From Rotaria socialis (taxonomy: Eukaryota; Rotifera; Eurotatoria; Philodinida; Philodinidae): a stretch of DNA of 64,000 nt. The stretch covers positions 60,211-124,210 of the forward strand of contig CAJNYU010000915.1 of NCBI GenBank assembly GCA_905331475.1. The letters run 5' to 3'. Position numbers and translations under genes: made by a program. Below the pieces are notes generated by a model. That model searched no databases. It was not told where the DNA came from and saw nothing but the letters and a program-made list of their open reading frames with translations. Positions 26,269 through 36,981 of the stretch are shown piece after piece (position 1 is the stretch's first letter; each line of letters starts with the position of its first letter).

Positions 26269-27485
26269 TCACAAAGTTGTCGGTTGCGATGCGTACATAG
26301 CTGAATGATGATAATAATCTGATGATGATGGGGCAAAAGCTGTTTGTGGTAGTTGTGATGCATAATAAGCATTTAATGCTGCTGGATTATCACCAAAACC
26401 TTGGTGCATAATAAGTGTATTTATAGCAAATGGTGAATAATTTGGAAATGTATGTGGATCAAATGACATTTGATTAAATTCACACTGTTCCTGTTTAAGT
26501 TGTTTAACATCAACATTTGTGGCTGATGGTTGTGAGGATTCTATTGTTGGCTGCTGTTGCTGCATATAGATAGGTCTTGCTGGGAGTTGTTGTTGCATAA
26601 TTAATAGTTGTTCATCACATGATTTTTCAGATGATGATGATATAGGACTTTGCTGTCCGCTGCCTGTTGATGCTGTTGATTTATCTAGACTATTATTAAT
26701 ACCTTGACGTCGACTATTATTATTCGAATCACGATCATGATCTAGACGTTGTTTATTGCCTACGAAGAGAGAAGAAAATTCTTTTTTTTGTTTCTACTAT
26801 TAAATAAGAAAACTATAAATACATTTAAATCGTTTTTGTCGTCGAAGATAACATCCATTTTCAAACATATTTGTTGCTTCTTGATGTAATGCCCAATAAG
26901 AACCTTTGCCGGGCCTAGAGAAACCATAATAGAACGAAGAAGAAAAAAACAGTTTGTTTTTTTCTTTCTCAAAATAATTTTTACCTATCAGGACTTCGCG
27001 GTACTTTAACAAAGCAATCATTAAAACTTAATGAGTGTCGAATCGAATTTTGCCATCGTTGTTGATTTTGACGGTAATATGGAAATGAATCCATTATGAA
27101 TTGATAAATTTCCGCTAAAGTACACATTCGATTGGCTGATAATTGTATTGCCATTGTAATTAATGAAATATAACTAAAGAAATAATCATATTTATCTATC
27201 TTTTAGTCTTTCTCTTTAAATACCTATAAGGTGGTTTAGCACACGCATTAAAATTTCTTCTATAATTTGCATTAGCTGCTAATGCAGCGGACGGATTTAT
27301 CATTGACTGTTGTTGACCATTAGCTATAACTGATGCTAAACTGTTACTAGTTTTGTCATTGATTTGTTCATTTTGATAACGCGTTTGCAGAACATTTGAT
27401 GCATTGGCGGCTTGTTGCTGATTGCCATAAACGAGCGATAGAGATGCTGGTGAAAGTGATTGAACGTTGTTATTATTATTGACTA

Positions 27486-27535
<50 letters not shown>

Positions 27536-27654
27536 GAATGGTGATGTGATGTTGGTATAAGTGAATATTGACCAACATTATTTCCATATGGTGATTGTTG
27601 ATAGCAACAATTTGTTTGATAATTGCCTGACGGTTTTGATGATGTTGATGACAT
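26269..27654 (-). CDS. foxa: Forkhead transcription factor, FOXA (HNF3) type
   Basis: Four exons (27654-27224, 27173-26985, 26914-26823, 26759-26269) give exactly 400 residues. The forkhead domain spans about 140-237: [20 protein letters not shown], then [40 protein letters not shown] and a C-terminal wing with [16 protein letters not shown], which is diagnostic of FOXA. FOXA proteins are pioneer factors of endoderm and pharynx. The N-terminal region has a polyglutamine run of about 17 residues at 27490-27535 and Asn-rich patches; the tail is Gln/Ser-rich. Upstream, a GT donor near 27729 and an acceptor ending TTACAG at 27659-27667 flank a likely 5'-UTR intron four bases before the start codon. 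Introns interrupt the forkhead domain, unlike vertebrate FOXA genes, whose domain is largely in one exon. Confidence 0.95.
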
Positions 27655-28020
27655 GGAACTGTAAGTGTAATAAAAAAATCTTTTTTGTCAATAAAATTAT
27701 TTATATTAGTTTTGTTAATATGTACTTACAGTCTATTCTCTTTTCTCTTACTTTGTTTTAATTTTCTTGAAAAAAAACTTTTTTATGTATACGATACGTG
27801 TGTACACGCGCGCGTAGATGTTTGTGCGTTACAAATAAATGGAAACAATATTTGCTTCGTGCGTTGTCGTTTTCTTTTTTTTTCTTCTTTTTTTTTTTGG
27901 CTGACTGTGTTCGCTAGAATAATATTGGTTCCTATGTGGATTTTACATCTGCATCGGACGGAGGAGAGAGAGACAGAGAAAAAAAGAGTTGACGCACTCT
28001 ACTTATTAATTTGACTGAGA

Positions 28021-28059
28021 GGAAGCGAGCGAGCGAGCGAGAGAGAGAGAGAGAGAGAA
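28021..28059. repeat. (GAGC)n/(GA)n microsatellite
   Basis: A run of GAGC units passes directly into a GA dinucleotide run about 400 bp upstream of the FOXA start codon on the FOXA 5' side. It may act as a promoter-proximal GAGA-type element, but only the repeat itself is observed. Confidence 0.8.
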
Positions 28060-30746
28060 TGAAGTTTTTCTTTTTTTTCTTCATTTTTTTTACGACCTTC
28101 ATCCAATGGTAATGCTGCTTTTCTATTGGCCAATCGGTTTACTTTTTTTGTCTTTAGAATAATTATAAACGAATCAAAATTAATTGAATATGGAGCTTTT
28201 TAAAGAAAAAGATCCTTTGGGAAAAAAATTCATAATGAGTAGATATGCAATCATATAGATTGAAAAAACGATGTGATCATTGTTGAAGTAGGAGAAAATG
28301 AATTTATTATATACTTGATAAAATGTAATGTGTATAAGTAGCAATAAATTCTTCTTGAAATTTTCAAGTAACTGTGATAATAGTGTTTGTTTATTTCCTA
28401 TGTTCATTTCTTGTGCTTTTTTCAAAGCGGATCTTCAAAGATATAATTATGATTTTCTTTTTTTCGGAGATGACCCTGACATGATTTGCATGTAAACGAA
28501 TAAATCCTTTCGATAAACATTGTCATAGAGCGTGATAGCTTCGATGTTTGCCATATCTCTCTAACAAGAATGTATATGTGTATATAGTGTACGAGGGGCG
28601 ATGGTCATCTTCACTATATGCGTGAGCAAATTGAATAAATATAAAAGTAGTAGTACTCGTCGTCGCTGTTGTATTTAATCCCGCCTTGACGTGTGTATGT
28701 ATATATCGGTAGGTTAAAAAAAAAAAGAGAAGGGACGGACTACTACATTGTTTTATTGCACTTCCGTCTCTCTTTTATTTCTTTTACGTTTGAATGCAAA
28801 TTGAGGAAGAAGCTCTGAATACCTTGAATAATCACGTTCAAATATTTTATTGGATTATGAAAATATGTGAAACTACGAAGATTAATTTTCGAATATAATC
28901 TTATAGGTGTGACAGAAATATATTATGATTAGTTATGGTTATACTCTCACCTGCATTCATTTCTTTTCCTTTTTGATGTGATGTATTTATAATATGAAAT
29001 ATGTTCAAAATGAACGTGTATAGATGGTATAGATTTACTTTTCTTTTTCGTTCTCATCGTTGTTCTATTCTCTTGTCTTCGATTCATTTCTTTTTTGAAA
29101 AGTAAATTTAGATTAAGAGAACGAAAGAGTTATGCTTGTATAGTTCACTACTCGTGAATCATGTACTTTAGAAGAGTGAAAGTTAATTTAGAGCACTTGT
29201 ATTCGATATGATTTTGTTAAATAGAATATTTGTTGGTTTTGAATAACAAAATGAAAATTTTCTAAATTGCCATAAAGAAGAAAAATAAATAGACTTCACA
29301 TTTTTAATCCAGTAATTTGAGAATAAAAAATGATGAAAGAAACTAGAGAAAAAAAATTCTGGGTTTTTTTACCATTAAATGAAGTTGAGAGAATAACTTG
29401 ATTAGAAGTAGTTGTAAGAATTCATGGTACGTGACAAAATTTCTAATCAGAATGCGTCAAATTATTGCTGAAGCACATTAACAAAAAATATCTTCTTTTT
29501 GTTCTTTTAGCGTTACTTTCATTTGTCAATATTTGTTTATCTATTAGTTATTTTCTTTTTTTCCTTTTTCTTCTTTTTGTTTTGATGAACATCAAAAAAC
29601 TGAAATGAAGAGAAATCTCTTAAAAAAGCATAATTTAAACCGAACGGCTAATTCTTGAGAAAATCAATAATGTCAAGTCGTAAGAATAATATTCTATCTG
29701 ATCAAAGAACTATTCGAATATCGTAGATGATGATGGCAATGATGAGTCTCGACTAAGTGAGAACAAACATTCTTTGGTAAAGTGATTCAACGCTTTTTCT
29801 TTTCGCTATACATCTCAATCATTTTTGATCATCAGCCGACGAGAAATTCAATAAAAACTGTAAAAATGCTGGCGGACAATTGATTAATGTTCAAAAAGAA
29901 AACAGAAAACACATAGACGAAGAGCTTGAAAATTCGAATCCTATTTAAATGTACGAGAAAATTTGTCAGATGTTTTTTTTCTCGTCGGTCTTAAAAATGT
30001 ACATATGGAAAAAGTTTGTTCATTAAAAATAACTAAGAATAAACTTTGGTCACACCTTATCGTCATACATCAATTTCAGATCGTGACGAGAGAAGAAGAA
30101 GAAGAAGCTGACTCAGACGTTTGCTCAGAGCAAACAAGACATCTATTGTCTACTCTCTTTTCAAGATAAAGCAAGTTCCGTTTGTGTCGCATTCAATTGA
30201 TCGATCAGTTGTATTGTATGAAGCAAAAAAAAGAACAGAAGAGATGATTAAAATTTACATTTGATTTCCTTTTGTCGTTTAACATCACAAATAATTGCAA
30301 AAGATAAATTCGTTCGATTCTATTCTTAGTGTATGCTTACTTGAAGATCCTTTTATGTAATATGTAGGTAATCGGATCGCAGACCTTCACATGATGGATA
30401 GAATAAGTAATCGATATCTGAACGAAGGTTTCGCCTATGAGACTTGCCGTCGGTCAATATTTGTTTTTCGTGTTCTCTACCTTCACTTCTCCGTAGCTCA
30501 AAATAGAACGCGATAGGTAACTTTAATCAGATATCGATAAAAACGATAGCATATAAAACCACCTGTTCATTAAATCAAACATCAGGTTGACAGCGAGGAA
30601 AAAATTCATTTGCCTTAAATTATAATTTATGTTTAAAGGATTTGTAAAATAATGATATTTGTTGTTAAACATTTGTTAAAACATGATTCTTTTCAATGGA
30701 AAGTAGTTTGTCGGGGTGCACATGCTTTTTTTTGCGTCTACAACGA

Positions 30747-30955
30747 CTACATGGAGGACAAAAAATTATTTAGTTTAGGAAAAAGTTCAGTACGAAGACT
30801 ATTGACTATTTGAACAAATATATCTATTTGTTCGAGCGATAAAGATGTCATGGATGATGTCGGAAGAAGAACAAGATTTGTTGATTTTTCTGATGACAAT
30901 GTTTTAATTAAAGTATTTGACGAGGGCACAGATGGTGCTCGATGTTCTAAAAGAA
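30747..30955 (-). CDS. Possible 3'-terminal exon of an unidentified gene
   Basis: After an acceptor TTCTTTTAG ending at about 30953, the minus strand reads EHRAPSVPSSNTLIKTLSSE and later LSLEQIDIFVQIVNSLRTEL, ending in a stop at 30747. The composition (balanced Leu, Ser, Glu, Thr) looks more protein-like than surrounding frames. I could not find an upstream exon that joins in phase, and I recognise no domain. The opposite-strand frame 30850-31059 is a likely shadow. Confidence 0.25.
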
Positions 30956-31670
30956 TAGAAATTTTCAAAAACAAAATCAATCAATTTTACACATTCAACT
31001 TTGATTCGATATCGATAATAGAGGAGAATATTTCGCTGTTGAATTACATAATGGAGTGAGTTTATTATTTAATATTGGTTTAGTTGGTGAATAAATACAA
31101 GTCGATGGTAACAGTGGTTTGACTAAATAATAATGGGCAAAAAATATTTATTTACGAGATTATTCTTTCGATAGAAAATGTGTCTGTTTTTTTACATATT
31201 TACCAAATAAAAATAAAGAACTTCAGCTGTGAATTAAACAAGGAAATTACTAATTCCAATCGATTTCCGGCTATGACTGGTTATGTCATAATGTTCAAAT
31301 TTTTTAGGCGATGTCGTCATTATCGAAACGTCTAAGGAGAACTTCTCAAAATTCGATCTAAGGTAAATACATCAATATCGATATGTCCTTGTCACTTAGG
31401 TAAAATAAAGGTGCTGATGAATCTACAGATAATATTCTCAATCATGTCTGTAAATATATACGAAGCTAAAAGTTCAAAATACTCGACCTCAATTATTACA
31501 GACATGTTTCAGTAGAGATATAAGTCTGAGCTAACAATCGATATTTTAAAATACAAGGTTATTTTCAAAACTATTCACAACGCTATCGATTTCTTCCCAT
31601 TTTTCTTTGTTATAGGCGACTCATGAAACCCAAACAATTTTCCAAGGTTTATTTTTCTTTTGAAAAATTG

Positions 31671-32808
31671 TCAATACGAACCGTTACTGGATAATTTCAA
31701 TGGCATTATAGACGAGCTCATTGTTGATATAATTCGTAGAAAACATAGTCGTTCGAAACCGCTTAGCCAAACACTATCCGTTGATATCACATCATATAAA
31801 CAACGTAAAAATCGATAACGTACATCATAATCTATTCCGAAATGACTAGTGACGTATTTAAATAGAACTTGTTCTTGTGTCGATGAATCTCTGAAATCAA
31901 TAAAAAATCTGGAACACATATAACGTTGTATTTGCGTTTGATTAGTTGGACGAAAGCCTCTTGCAATTAGATCGCAATATTTTAAAAGACCACCTCCACG
32001 CAATTCTTCTGGTGCTCTGACATCAATTAGACGATGATGTAGGTGTTGTAAGGCTTCAGAAAGATTTCCATAACTTGATAGAACAATAATCGGTGGGAAA
32101 TTAATTAAATTCGAATGAAATTTTCTTGTTAAATAAAACAAATTCAGTAATGGATCAAGTAGAATTTGAAATGAATCAACAGAAAATTGATATTGTCTTT
32201 TCATATGTTCAACAAATTTCTAAAAATCAATATAAAACAAGATAACATTTAGTTGCTTGATTCGATTTTACTAATTCTAAATTTCGGCCATCAGAATTTC
32301 TCAGTGATATTAAACCCCAACGATCATGTTCATTTATAATACGTATCATTTTATCAGTATAAACTTCTGTACATAAATGTTGATTTTCTGGATTCGACAA
32401 TGGTAATGCAGCACAAACTGCTTGCTTTATTTTTGACCAATTCGATTCCGATGTGACATCATTGACGGATATCAAAAAATCTAAATCTCGAAAAGCTAAA
32501 TCACCAGTTGGATCAAGTACAAATGATGCTGCACCACCGCTCAATCTTATATCGTTTAAATCTAGACCTTGTTGTTGTGCTTCAGTTTTTAAACGTATTA
32601 AAAATATCGATGAAATAACAGTTAATGTAGGCAATGAAGTTTCACTACTAATTAATATCGGTGAATCAATCAATGAAAAAAGACGTTTGGTTTGAGATAG
32701 ATTTAATATTGAACTATTGCAATCAAAGTCAATGTGCTGTAAGGATAATAGAGATTTTGATATGCTTGATTTATCAGTATACAATGAATTTCGAGTGATA
32801 TTATTCAT
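31671..32808 (-). CDS. tent5: TENT5 (FAM46) non-canonical poly(A) polymerase
   Basis: Two exons (32808-32272 and 32219-31671) give 361 residues. The nucleotidyltransferase core contains LSGGAASFVL and FRDLDFLISV, whose DLD supplies two catalytic metal-binding aspartates. Next come DRWGLISLRNSDGRNLELKF, RQYQFSVDSFQILLDPLL and the family signature PEELRGGGLLKYCDLIARGF with RYMCSRFFIDF. These match FAM46/TENT5 proteins, cytoplasmic poly(A) polymerases that stabilise selected mRNAs, often those of secreted proteins. Length is typical (human paralogues are about 390 residues). It stands alone on the minus strand with long flanking intergenic sequence. The short plus-strand frame 32453-32695 is a shadow. 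Confidence 0.95.
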
Positions 32809-34890
32809 TATTTGGTGAAGTCTTTTTTTAACATTTCGACCAAAGCAGGCGCCAATAAGTAAACAACTGTGATTAATTCTTGCTTATAAATCTTTTATAT
32901 CAAATATTCGGTATCGTGCAAGGATAAATAAGTAAGTGAATGGCGGCATTTTTTTATGTTATTTTTCCTAGAGATGTACTCATGTGGAGGTCCGCGGACT
33001 TCAAATGCAGTGAAAAGCATAGCATTCCAGGTAGTTCGTTGCATACGGATCTTATTTTCTGGCATGCCGATTCAATGTAGCGAGATTTATTGTTGATAAG
33101 GACAGGTAGAATTTTTACGGCTATATGAAGACTTAACAAATATTTGAAATTGTGATCTCAATGTCAATTTCTAATGAATTGACGCTTCGATTCGAGTGAA
33201 ATTCGAATGCCATCTAGCGTTTCCTTCTTCTTTCTCTGATGATTTCAAATGTAAACATATCACAGAGAACAAATAATAGAAACCATGTGGAATTAACTTT
33301 ATTTTGGATCATCATCAATGAAAAGAATTTCGGTATGCCACTAGCAATATCCATTTCTGCTGCGACTTGACAGTGGAATGCCTAATGTAAGATTGAATCA
33401 TTTGGTTCACACATTAAAATATAAAACAGTAACATGTATAATTATACGTAGAGCACTTTCGTCCTCATTTAAGCAAAGCTGAGCTCACATTTTATACATA
33501 GTTGGCGATGAATAAAATGGAAGTGAATAAATTATGTGTTGCACGAATATAACTTAATTCATTCATTCATTATAGAAAAAGTATTGAGTGATATTATGAA
33601 GATTGTGTCTCATATATATAGGATATTTTACCGTTTATAATTATTTCTAATGCTAGAAATTCTGCAAACGAAATAATAAGTGTAGCGCAAAAGGATGAGG
33701 CTCAGCGAATTAGCAAGATGTTCTTTGACCACACAAATTTTGACAAAGATCCTTGTCAACGAAGAGAACATTGTTCTCTTCGAATTTTCAGCTCGATACC
33801 ACTGACATTGAAAATAAAAAAAATTAAGTGCAATAAAATCAAATACAATAACGTAAAAAAAACTAACTAAATAAAGTAAAATAGAATAATCTAAAAATTA
33901 AAATAAAATAAAAAACTTTGAAGACAGTGTCTAAGTATTAGAGATGCACCAGTACCCAAGACAAACAATCCGCTACCTGGATCCAACCGGACTCGATCGG
34001 ATTTCGATCGGTTCCTACAGGAGTCTTAGTAAATCCAGGTTGCGGACCCACTCACCGATCCCTAGTGTTGGAACTCGATCGATTCTTGCAGGAACTAGTG
34101 AAAACCCGATAGGTTTCTTGAAGACCTCATTGAATCCGACTTCTAAAATTCCTATCGAATTCGGTTGTTGGATTTGGTCGGATGTTCACCGGATTCCAAC
34201 ACTAGGGATCCGTTAGTAGTTCCTCAATCCGGAATCTCATGGCACTTCGTCGGCTCGTCGGGTTTTATAAGATCCTATCGGATTCGGTATCGGATTCATT
34301 CACCTGGCAAACAAGAAATACTGGTACTGGTGCATCCCTACTAAGTATATATTTTATATCCATATTTATATCTCAGAATAAAAGAGACGTAAAACGGTAA
34401 AAAACGTTCGCCTTAGAAGGTAGTCGTTTCCGGCAACACGGAAATTGCCACCTAAAAGGCCACTGCTTTTAGTCGTTTAAGGCCGTTTACGGATCGTTCT
34501 ATACAACATAGGTCATCAATATATTAGTCAATAATATTGAGTATTACGATGCAATAGTGCCATATTTGCGATCATACTTTGACCTATATTTACAAAAAAC
34601 TACGTCGCACTTTTCCGCAATTACGAGTCACAGTACGATCGTAGTTTGATCGTAATGAAATATATGGGATGGGTTAACTATCATATTAAAATAGATTCTA
34701 TAGAACAAAAACAAATTATCCTTCAGATCATTATGTTGTAGGTTGTTCGACTTTGCAATGTGTAACCGATTGTTACATGTTGTTTGATAAATGAATGTAA
34801 ACCATAAAATAACATTCAAACTAAAAATAAACAAAATTAACTATAAGAAAGACTTGTTTTTTGTTGTCATGTATTCGTTTTTCCATAATA
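32809..34890. other. Intergenic stretch
   Basis: Apart from the MITE at 33939-34340 no gene is seen. The plus-strand frame at 33944-34216 lies wholly inside the MITE and reflects its composition. The TENT5 promoter must lie at the left end. Confidence 0.45.
33939..34340. mobile_element. hAT-like MITE with internal palindrome
   Basis: The segment is flanked by perfect 8-bp direct repeats CTAAGTAT (33931-33938 and 34341-34348). It starts TAGAGATGCACCAGTACC and ends in the inverted counterpart GGTACTGGTGCATCCCTA. The interior is richer in GC than its surroundings, with repeated CGATCGG-like words. A second inverted pair, TCCCTAGTGTTGGAA near 34060 and its reverse complement near 34192, can form a smaller hairpin. 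No transposase is encoded. Ends match the element at 180-434. Confidence 0.88.
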
Positions 34891-34896
34891 TAATTA

Positions 34897-35124
34897 TAGA
34901 CGATACTGAAAACAATTGAAAATTGCTACTGATGAATTTCGATAACCATTTGATGTTGCTGAACTGATTGATGAAATAGATCGAGTTCTTGTCGATGTTT
35001 TATTTAAATCATCAAGAATTTGTTCTTTTAAAACATTTAAATGTGAAAGATTTAAAAATAAAATTGTATTTACGACAGAAACAAGCTGGGTTCGCTGATT
35101 TTCATTCAGTAGAGCCAGTAAACA
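34897..35124 (-). CDS. Possible terminal exon, unidentified protein
   Basis: Following an acceptor (TTATTTTTTAG) just above 35124, the minus strand stays open for 75 residues, starting CLLALLNENQRTQLVSVVNT and including LSHLNVLKEQILDDLNK and a Ser/Thr/Arg-rich tail, with a stop at 34897. The helical Leu-rich pattern looks like real protein. The candidate upstream exon across the donor at about 35178 does not join in an open phase. The adjacent sequence is a duplicated, possibly misassembled block, which may explain the missing 5' part. Confidence 0.33.
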
Positions 35125-35189
35125 CTAAAAAATAAAAGATAATAATGATGAAAAATAAATCATCAAATAAAACATTTACCTTAACAATA

Positions 35190-36025
35190 AATGAATTAGT
35201 TTATCGTCTTTCATTTTGTACAAGTGAAGAAGAACATAAAAGATCAATTAGTGGCATAGTCAATACGACAAGATTTTTTTTGTCATTCTTAGCAATGCTT
35301 GTGACCTCTACGCTTCATTGCTATGCCATCGATCAAAACCATCAACGAACACTAGCAAGAGGAATGTTTTTCTTACAAATAGAAATGAAATTAATTATAT
35401 TCTCGACTGCTTACGTAGTAATGATTTTCAACGTTAGAAATCATTCCCCCCTTTTCTTCTTCTTACATTATTATATTATATATAATTTTTCCTTTCTAAC
35501 GGGTGGGCCATAAAGAATGAGGGTCTCGATATTTCTTGGATATCTCGGTTAGTTTTCATTCGTTCTTTCTAATTTTTTTTTCGAACGAATCACCATTCAA
35601 TTCTCTACAAAACTGGGTACTTTCTCTTGAATTGGATTAGATTAGTTTTATTTAATATTATGAAAAGTAAAGACCTTCAAAAACTCGTACTTTCAANAAA
35701 GCTCGTCCTGGGAATAAATGGATTAGTTTATCGTCTTTCATTTTGTACAAGTGAAGAAGAACATAAAAGATCAATTAGTGGTATAGTCAATACGACAAGA
35801 TTTTTTTTGTCATTCTTAGCAATGCTTGTGACCTCTACGCTTCATTGCTATGCCATCGATCAAAACCATCAACGAACACTATAGCAAGAGGAATGTTTTT
35901 CTTACAAATAGAAATGAAATTAATTATATTCTCGACTGCTTACGTAGTAATAATTTTCAACGTTAGAAATCATTCCCCCCTTTTCTTCTTCTTACATTAT
36001 TATATTATATATAATTTTTCCTTTC
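35190..36025. repeat. Near-identical direct duplication around an assembly N
   Basis: About 310 bp at 35190-35497 recurs at 35712-36025 with only a handful of differences, including a 2-nt insertion and single substitutions. An ambiguous N at 35697 sits between them. The pattern looks like two allelic copies placed in tandem during assembly, though a real recent duplication is possible. The spacer includes a GGGTGGGCCATAAAGAATG motif that resembles a mariner-type end. Confidence 0.85.
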
Positions 36026-36660
36026 TATTTTAGATCCTACTGATATTTACTATTATCAATATAAAGTAAGTAATAGTTTTAGTTTTTGAAGTTTTTTTTC
36101 GCTGTCTCACCTTTTTATCCCATTTTTTTTATCTTTTTTTTATTATTTTAATTTTATATGATAATAATTTTTTTAATTTTCGTTTTAGATAAAAATAATT
36201 AATTTTTCTTTTTTGTTTTAGATATAAAAGAAGTAATTCTTTATATATATTTCTTGTGCGTCCTACAGAGAGAGAAGGCCTCCCATACATCGGCGGGAAG
36301 CTGGCCAAGACTATCTTGGTACCCGTAGACACGTACAGGCCTGCACGTAGATTCTATTCGTTTGTATGCTCTATACACCGTAGTTTCTATGTCTGTACGT
36401 GACGAACTTCGGCTCACTACGGCACCACCAAGGTTAGTTCTTGGTTGCGCGAGCAACTATTAACTGGTAAGCAAAAAACAATTTTCTTTCCAATCAATTC
36501 ATTTTTTATTTCGTTTTAGCTCATCTCAATTCCATCAACAGCAAAGTAAGTATAATTGCTTTCATTCTTTTAGTTCAACTTCAAACGAAACAATTAAATC
36601 AAAACGGAAACAATTGTAAGCATGTAGATTTTTTACTTTTTTGTACCTTTAGTTTTTGTT
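36020..36660 (+). CDS. Possible microexons of an unidentified plus-strand gene
   Basis: Several short segments are bounded by good acceptor and donor sites on the plus strand: one near 36034-36066 reading DPTDIYYYQYK before GTAAGT, one near 36520-36546 reading SSQFHQQQ before GTAAGT, and a terminal piece near 36573-36618. The intervening 36250-36460 segment is more GC-rich and open on both strands. I cannot establish one reading frame or a product, so this is only an indication of transcribed sequence. Confidence 0.2.
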
Positions 36661-36981
36661 AATTTTTGAAATAAATAATTTTTGAAATAAATAATTTTAC
36701 AATAATTCAAATTGTTTCTTTCATTTAAATAATAAATACTTTAAAAACTGATATTTTTTTTGATTTTAATAATAAATATTTCGAAAAATAATACAACTCT
36801 TTTTCTTTTCATTTTCAATCAATAACAGAAGAAGAAAAGAAACAAACATGATGCAATCTTATATTTCAGCTGTTTTCTTTTCTTTGAAGCAAAAGAGAGT
36901 AAAAGAAAATTTCTTGTTTTTTGTTCATTTATTTCAAAGTATAGAAAAAGAAACGAACAAAGAGAAAACAATTCACAAGTC

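Larger units (their letters stand above)
27730..31670. other. Intergenic region upstream of FOXA
   Basis: Nearly 4 kb lacks a confident gene. It contains a (GAGC)n/(GA)n simple repeat at 28021-28059, and several T-rich and A-rich tracts. The length fits a developmental gene with distal regulatory sequence, but I cannot identify specific sites. A minus-strand frame at 30747-30955 follows a good acceptor and reads like coding sequence (see separate entry). Confidence 0.4.

Noticed and set aside
35145-35513. 122-residue plus-strand frame
   Set aside because: It lies in the duplicated block, has no domain or splice context, and its second copy is shifted by a 2-nt insertion, which argues against selection on the frame.
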